Of a stretch of 60,000 nt of DNA, positions 57,052-60,000 are shown one piece after another. The notes beneath the pieces are model-generated. The model searched no databases, was not told the origin of the DNA, and saw only the letters and a list, made by a program, of their open reading frames with translations. The position numbers and the translations under genes are program-made. Each line of letters opens with the position of its first letter. Positions within the stretch are counted from its first letter, which is position 1. Source of the DNA: Owenia fusiformis (lineage: Eukaryota > Annelida > Polychaeta > Sabellida > Oweniidae); the NCBI GenBank assembly GCA_903813345.2, contig CAIIXF020000002.1, positions 25,870,455 to 25,930,454 on the forward strand, in the 5' to 3' direction.

Positions 57052-57472
57052 CTTGTCTGTCGTCCTTCTACAACTATAGCCGAACAGTTGAATTCTCCTC
57101 CACTGCAACTAGACTTGGCGAATATATTTGTTTCAAGTATATGACACTCTTGCTCAGCAGATGCATAATACGTGTCAGCAACACACGACTCCCATTTGTG
57201 AGTGCCGACCTCCCCGCCACAATCCGCGTACTGACAGTGACGTTTTATCAGCTCTAGTTTGTTTATGGCTCTGCGCCAGTTGTGTAAGTCTCTCCAAGGT
57301 GCATCCATGTTTATTGAATCGTCCTTTACCAAGTCTGTGGCTACTAGGGACGTTTTCCAACTATTTCCCATTAAAACACCGTGGTTTTTCTCATTGGCTC
57401 TGCTGATATAAAGGGGATCATTCCTCGTTCGTAAATCATTATCTTTTTCCCCGTCAAAATTACCACAAAGAC
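57052..57472 (-). CDS. VWD-domain protein, second exon in window
   Basis: 421-nt exon with acceptor 'caattgtcag' (upstream on the minus strand) and donor AAG|GTCAGT. It opens with the end of a von Willebrand factor type D domain (GLCGNFDGEKDNDL), which joins in phase 1 to the exon at 59435. After it come ~35 residues ending GNSWKTSL, typical of the VWD C-terminus, and then a cysteine-containing stretch (HCQYADCGG, WESCVADTYY, ECHILE, KSSCSGGEFNC) that may be a C8-like module. Secreted or extracellular; VWDE-like, SCO-spondin-like or mucin-like proteins are all possible. Further exons should follow on the minus strand below 57052, but I could not find one. Confidence 0.75.
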
Positions 57473-58319
57473 CTGACAATTGTTAACATCAATATTTACA
57501 AACTTTCAGAGTCAATATAATGTCCCATTATTTCCACATTGTTACAATTGCATTTTCGCTGATATTGAGAAATCAGAGGTTGAAGTTTAGGTATTCATAA
57601 CTTTTGAGTAGTAATTTTTAAAAACTTATTTTTTCATATAGGTAATCATGTGTATATGTAGGCCTTGCAGAGCAAAAATCACTGATTAACAATAAATTAA
57701 ACACATATTTGTTAAGGTTTCTTGTTTTTAATATATCAATATCCCTGAAAACTGAATTTTTATTCACTTCCATTCTGTTATTCTCTCGTATACCATTATT
57801 CTGCCCATCTAATTATAAAGAATGTGACTCATGTTCCATTTTGACTGATAAGGTACTGGATGAGCTTGGACCTTGTTTTTGCTCTTTAAAAGGTACATGA
57901 CAAAAAAAGGCTATAAAAGGGTCAGTTATTGATTAAGTTCACTGGATGAACTTTTTGTCAAATCTGCTTTCTTTTGTTGTACTACATGTATGGTGTCATG
58001 ATTTATGATCTCCTTTGTTAATTACGTGCAACGTATACTAGTAAGAGATCATCCCATTATTTCCATATTGTTATTACTATCAAAATTATGTATCTGATTG
58101 GCTCTGCTGCCTACCCAAACAGATATGACGACAAGGTGGGCCTAAACTTTGTTTCCTCATTTTGCACTTATAACAATGTGGCACTGGATATCTCCAAAAG
58201 GAGATGAGATCCATTGAAATGGACCTAAGAAATGAATTCCTCGTGAAAAATTGAAAAAGATAGTATACTTATCTCAAAACCTGTAAAAAGTGAGTTATAA
58301 CAATATGGAAATAATGGGA
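57473..58319. other. Intron of the VWD gene, first part
   Basis: AT-rich. The frame at 57709-57900 shows no coding character. Confidence 0.5.
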
Positions 58320-58737
58320 CGATAAGTCATTATCGTATGATCTGTAAAATGAAGCCCTCTGATTGGTCAGTTTTTGTGCAGTAACCAATCTGTATTGCTA
58401 CTGAGATTGTTCCCTTGTTCACCTCCGGAGCAATACAGAAAATATTCGTACGGAGGGACAATCTCAGTAGCAATACAGAGAATAGAGAATATTCCTAGGT
58501 AAAATGTTTTGGCCAAAGATCACACGATAAAAACGTTATAGAATGATTTGAACTCGATATTCTGTACGTATTGGCACGAGACGAAGTCTCGAACAGAATA
58601 TATCCTGTATTGCACTTCAAATCATTCAATAACTTAAATTATCGTATGATCTGTAAAATGAAGCCCTCTGATTGGTCAGTTCTTGTATTGTACCAATCTG
58701 TATTGCTACTGAGATTGTCCCCGTTGATCATCTACAC
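58320..58737. repeat. Interspersed repeat family, copies 2 and 3
   Basis: Two copies head to tail (from 58332 and from 58642) of the family described at 36172, sharing 'atgatctgtaaaatgaag' and 'ccctctgattggtcag'. The second is interrupted by the MITE at 58738. Confidence 0.8.
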
Positions 58738-58887
58738 GACCTCTCCAGAGGTCAACCGGCAAAATTGTATACCGAGACTGTAAACCGAGAAACTACTGTT
58801 GACAGAGACCGAAGGTCAAAGTCAACAGTAGTTTCAAGGTTTACCTCGAGGTATTCGATTTTTGACGGTTGACCGAATGGAGAGGTC
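58738..58887. mobile_element. Small MITE (GACCTCTCC ends)
   Basis: 150 bp with inverted ends GACCTCTCCAGAGGTCAACCG and its near-complement 'ggttgaccgaatggagaggtc' (given in parts: ggttgacc, gaatggagaggtc). It holds an inner inverted pair 'gaaactactgttgac/gtcaacagtagtttc'. It is inserted in the repeat family copy at 58642. Non-coding. Confidence 0.7.
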
Positions 58888-59214
58888 TACAATTGTTTTG
58901 TTAGTCCGAAAAAACTAATAATACACATATAGACGACAATCATCAATCGGCATGGCTTCATTTCATAATCTTTTCTCCGAACCACGTCAGCAATATTTTT
59001 GTAGAAAATCTGAAGACAGTGGTAGCTAAACTCACTATATTCGGCACATCACGGCGTAATCATTAGTAAATTAATGTTGACTTTACGTTTCTATTTGCAT
59101 TTTTGCTATACTTGTCGTCTAGTTAACTCAAAATATCACTTTCATCAACGTTTTCAATATTATGACGTCAATCAACCAATCAGAATCGAGTATTTCAGTT
59201 GAGGTACTAACAAA

Positions 59215-59400
59215 AAATATTGGTACGGAGGGGACAATCTCAGTAACAATACAGAGGCTCACATGATAAAAACGTTATTGAATGATTTGAAGTGCAATAC
59301 AGGATATATTGTGTCTCAATATTCTGTATTGGCACTCGACTTCGTCTCGTTCCAATACGGAATTTCTCGAGCAGAATATATCCTATTATAGCATTATTGT
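59215..59400. repeat. Interspersed repeat family, copy 4
   Basis: Shares 'ggacaatctcagtaacaata' and 'gaatgatttgaagtgcaata' with 36172-36545 and 58320-58640. Confidence 0.75.
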
Positions 59401-59434
59401 AAAAATAAAGGTAGACTCACACGGTCGCACCTAC

Positions 59435-59666
59435 CATTAACTTTCATTTTCCAATAGTCTGATATTTTAACATAGGTGCGTCCGTTCGCAGGATTTCCAT
59501 CATACTGCACAATGACTCCAACATCTTCTTCCATGTTAACTTCGACATAATCCGCATTCTCCCGTGTGGTTATGCTAATTACGTGACGTATGGTATATGG
59601 CGCACCTCCGATCATGTAGAGCACGCTTAATGTCTTTGGAAAGGTTGATTTTCGCACACCATCGAT
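59435..59666 (-). CDS. VWD-domain protein, first exon in window
   Basis: 232-nt exon with acceptor 'ttctaaacag' before 59666 (minus strand) and donor G|GTAGGT at 59434, leaving in phase 1. It encodes the middle of a VWD domain: IDGVRKSTF, a TIRHVISITTREN strand, YVEVNMEEDVGVIVQYDG and YVKISDYWKMKVN. Joining to the exon at 57472 restores the canonical KVNGLCGNFDG of the family. Upstream exons lie beyond the right edge. Two alternative donors nearby (for example GTGAGT at about 59420) would break the domain frame, so the G|GTAGGT site is preferred. Confidence 0.75.
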
Positions 59667-60000
59667 CTGTTTAGAAAAGCTTAGAATCAAAGGAAAGAAA
59701 TGCGCTTAAAAGTGCTAGGAAGGAAACAAGAGACATTTCTATATGGAGCATGTTTCAATTCTCGAAATCGCTGTTCCCTCTTCAAAAGAGGAGACGCGAA
59801 AATCTTTCCTTATAAGGTCAAAATATTTCCCATGATGCAGTTTGCGGAGGAACAAATTTATACTTCCTTGCTTTCCCTCATAGGTTTAACATGGGGATTT
59901 TAACACCTATTTTTCAAACGATATATTCGTTCATATTCCCGTACGGGGGTACAGAAAAAATTATTAGAAACGATTGATCTTTTATTAATCTTAATATAAC

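Noticed and set aside
59394-59434. Reading the VWD exon through to the stop at 59394
   Set aside because: The phase-1 donor at 59434 restores the conserved domain sequence with the next exon, so the read-through residues are intronic.

Overview
The window is an AT-rich, repeat-dense stretch of an animal nuclear genome. Split exons with GT-AG introns, a receptor-type guanylate cyclase tail, a von Willebrand D (VWD) domain, hAT, mariner and CACTA-like elements, a LINE relic and a Polinton all point to an invertebrate. A lophotrochozoan such as a mollusc is my guess, but the sequence does not prove it. Host coding density is very low. Layout: 1-8163 is a satellite field of ~0.5 kb units with a 2,661-bp higher-order duplication, a purine-rich microsatellite and a hairpin-bearing 51-bp minisatellite. 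8164-~16877 is a Polinton/Maverick (adintovirus-like) element. 19712-19803 and 31785-31877 are the last two coding exons of a guanylate cyclase on the + strand. The ~12-kb intron between them holds a dimeric minisatellite that was split by a 10.6-kb CACTA-like inverted-repeat element (20388-31024), which itself carries hAT MITEs. 32-47 kb is gene-poor and holds a LINE 3' fragment and several foldback MITEs. 48492-51146 is an apparently intronless gene for an unknown 884-residue multipass membrane protein (minus strand). 55772-56890 is a 1.1-kb foldback element. 57052-59666 holds two minus-strand exons of a VWD-domain protein that continues beyond the window. 

The Polinton is the most interesting object. 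On the minus strand it keeps, without an internal stop, an rve integrase with a chromodomain, a compact penton-like minor capsid protein, a basic unknown protein, a hexon-like major capsid protein, an adenain-type protease, a packaging ATPase, a small basic core-like protein and an acidic/basic partner. No DNA polymerase B is present or could fit, so replication would depend on a helper or has been lost. Between integrase and penton, on the + strand, lies a 73-nt tRNA-Pro(TGG)-like gene with A and B boxes and a T5 terminator. At the other end is a two-exon gene for a 97-residue glycosylatable single-pass membrane protein. The ~500-bp terminal inverted repeats each carry a TATA box, so the same promoter and the first ten integrase codons occur at both ends, pointing inward. 

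How the parts work together: the capsid, protease, ATPase and core-like proteins form the morphogenesis module of a Polinton-type virion, and the integrase would insert the DNA. Several genes touch or overlap by 1-4 bases (TAATG, ATGA), which is unusual in a eukaryotic setting. The host exons are ordinary cargo; the mobile elements appear to have inflated the introns and spacers around them.
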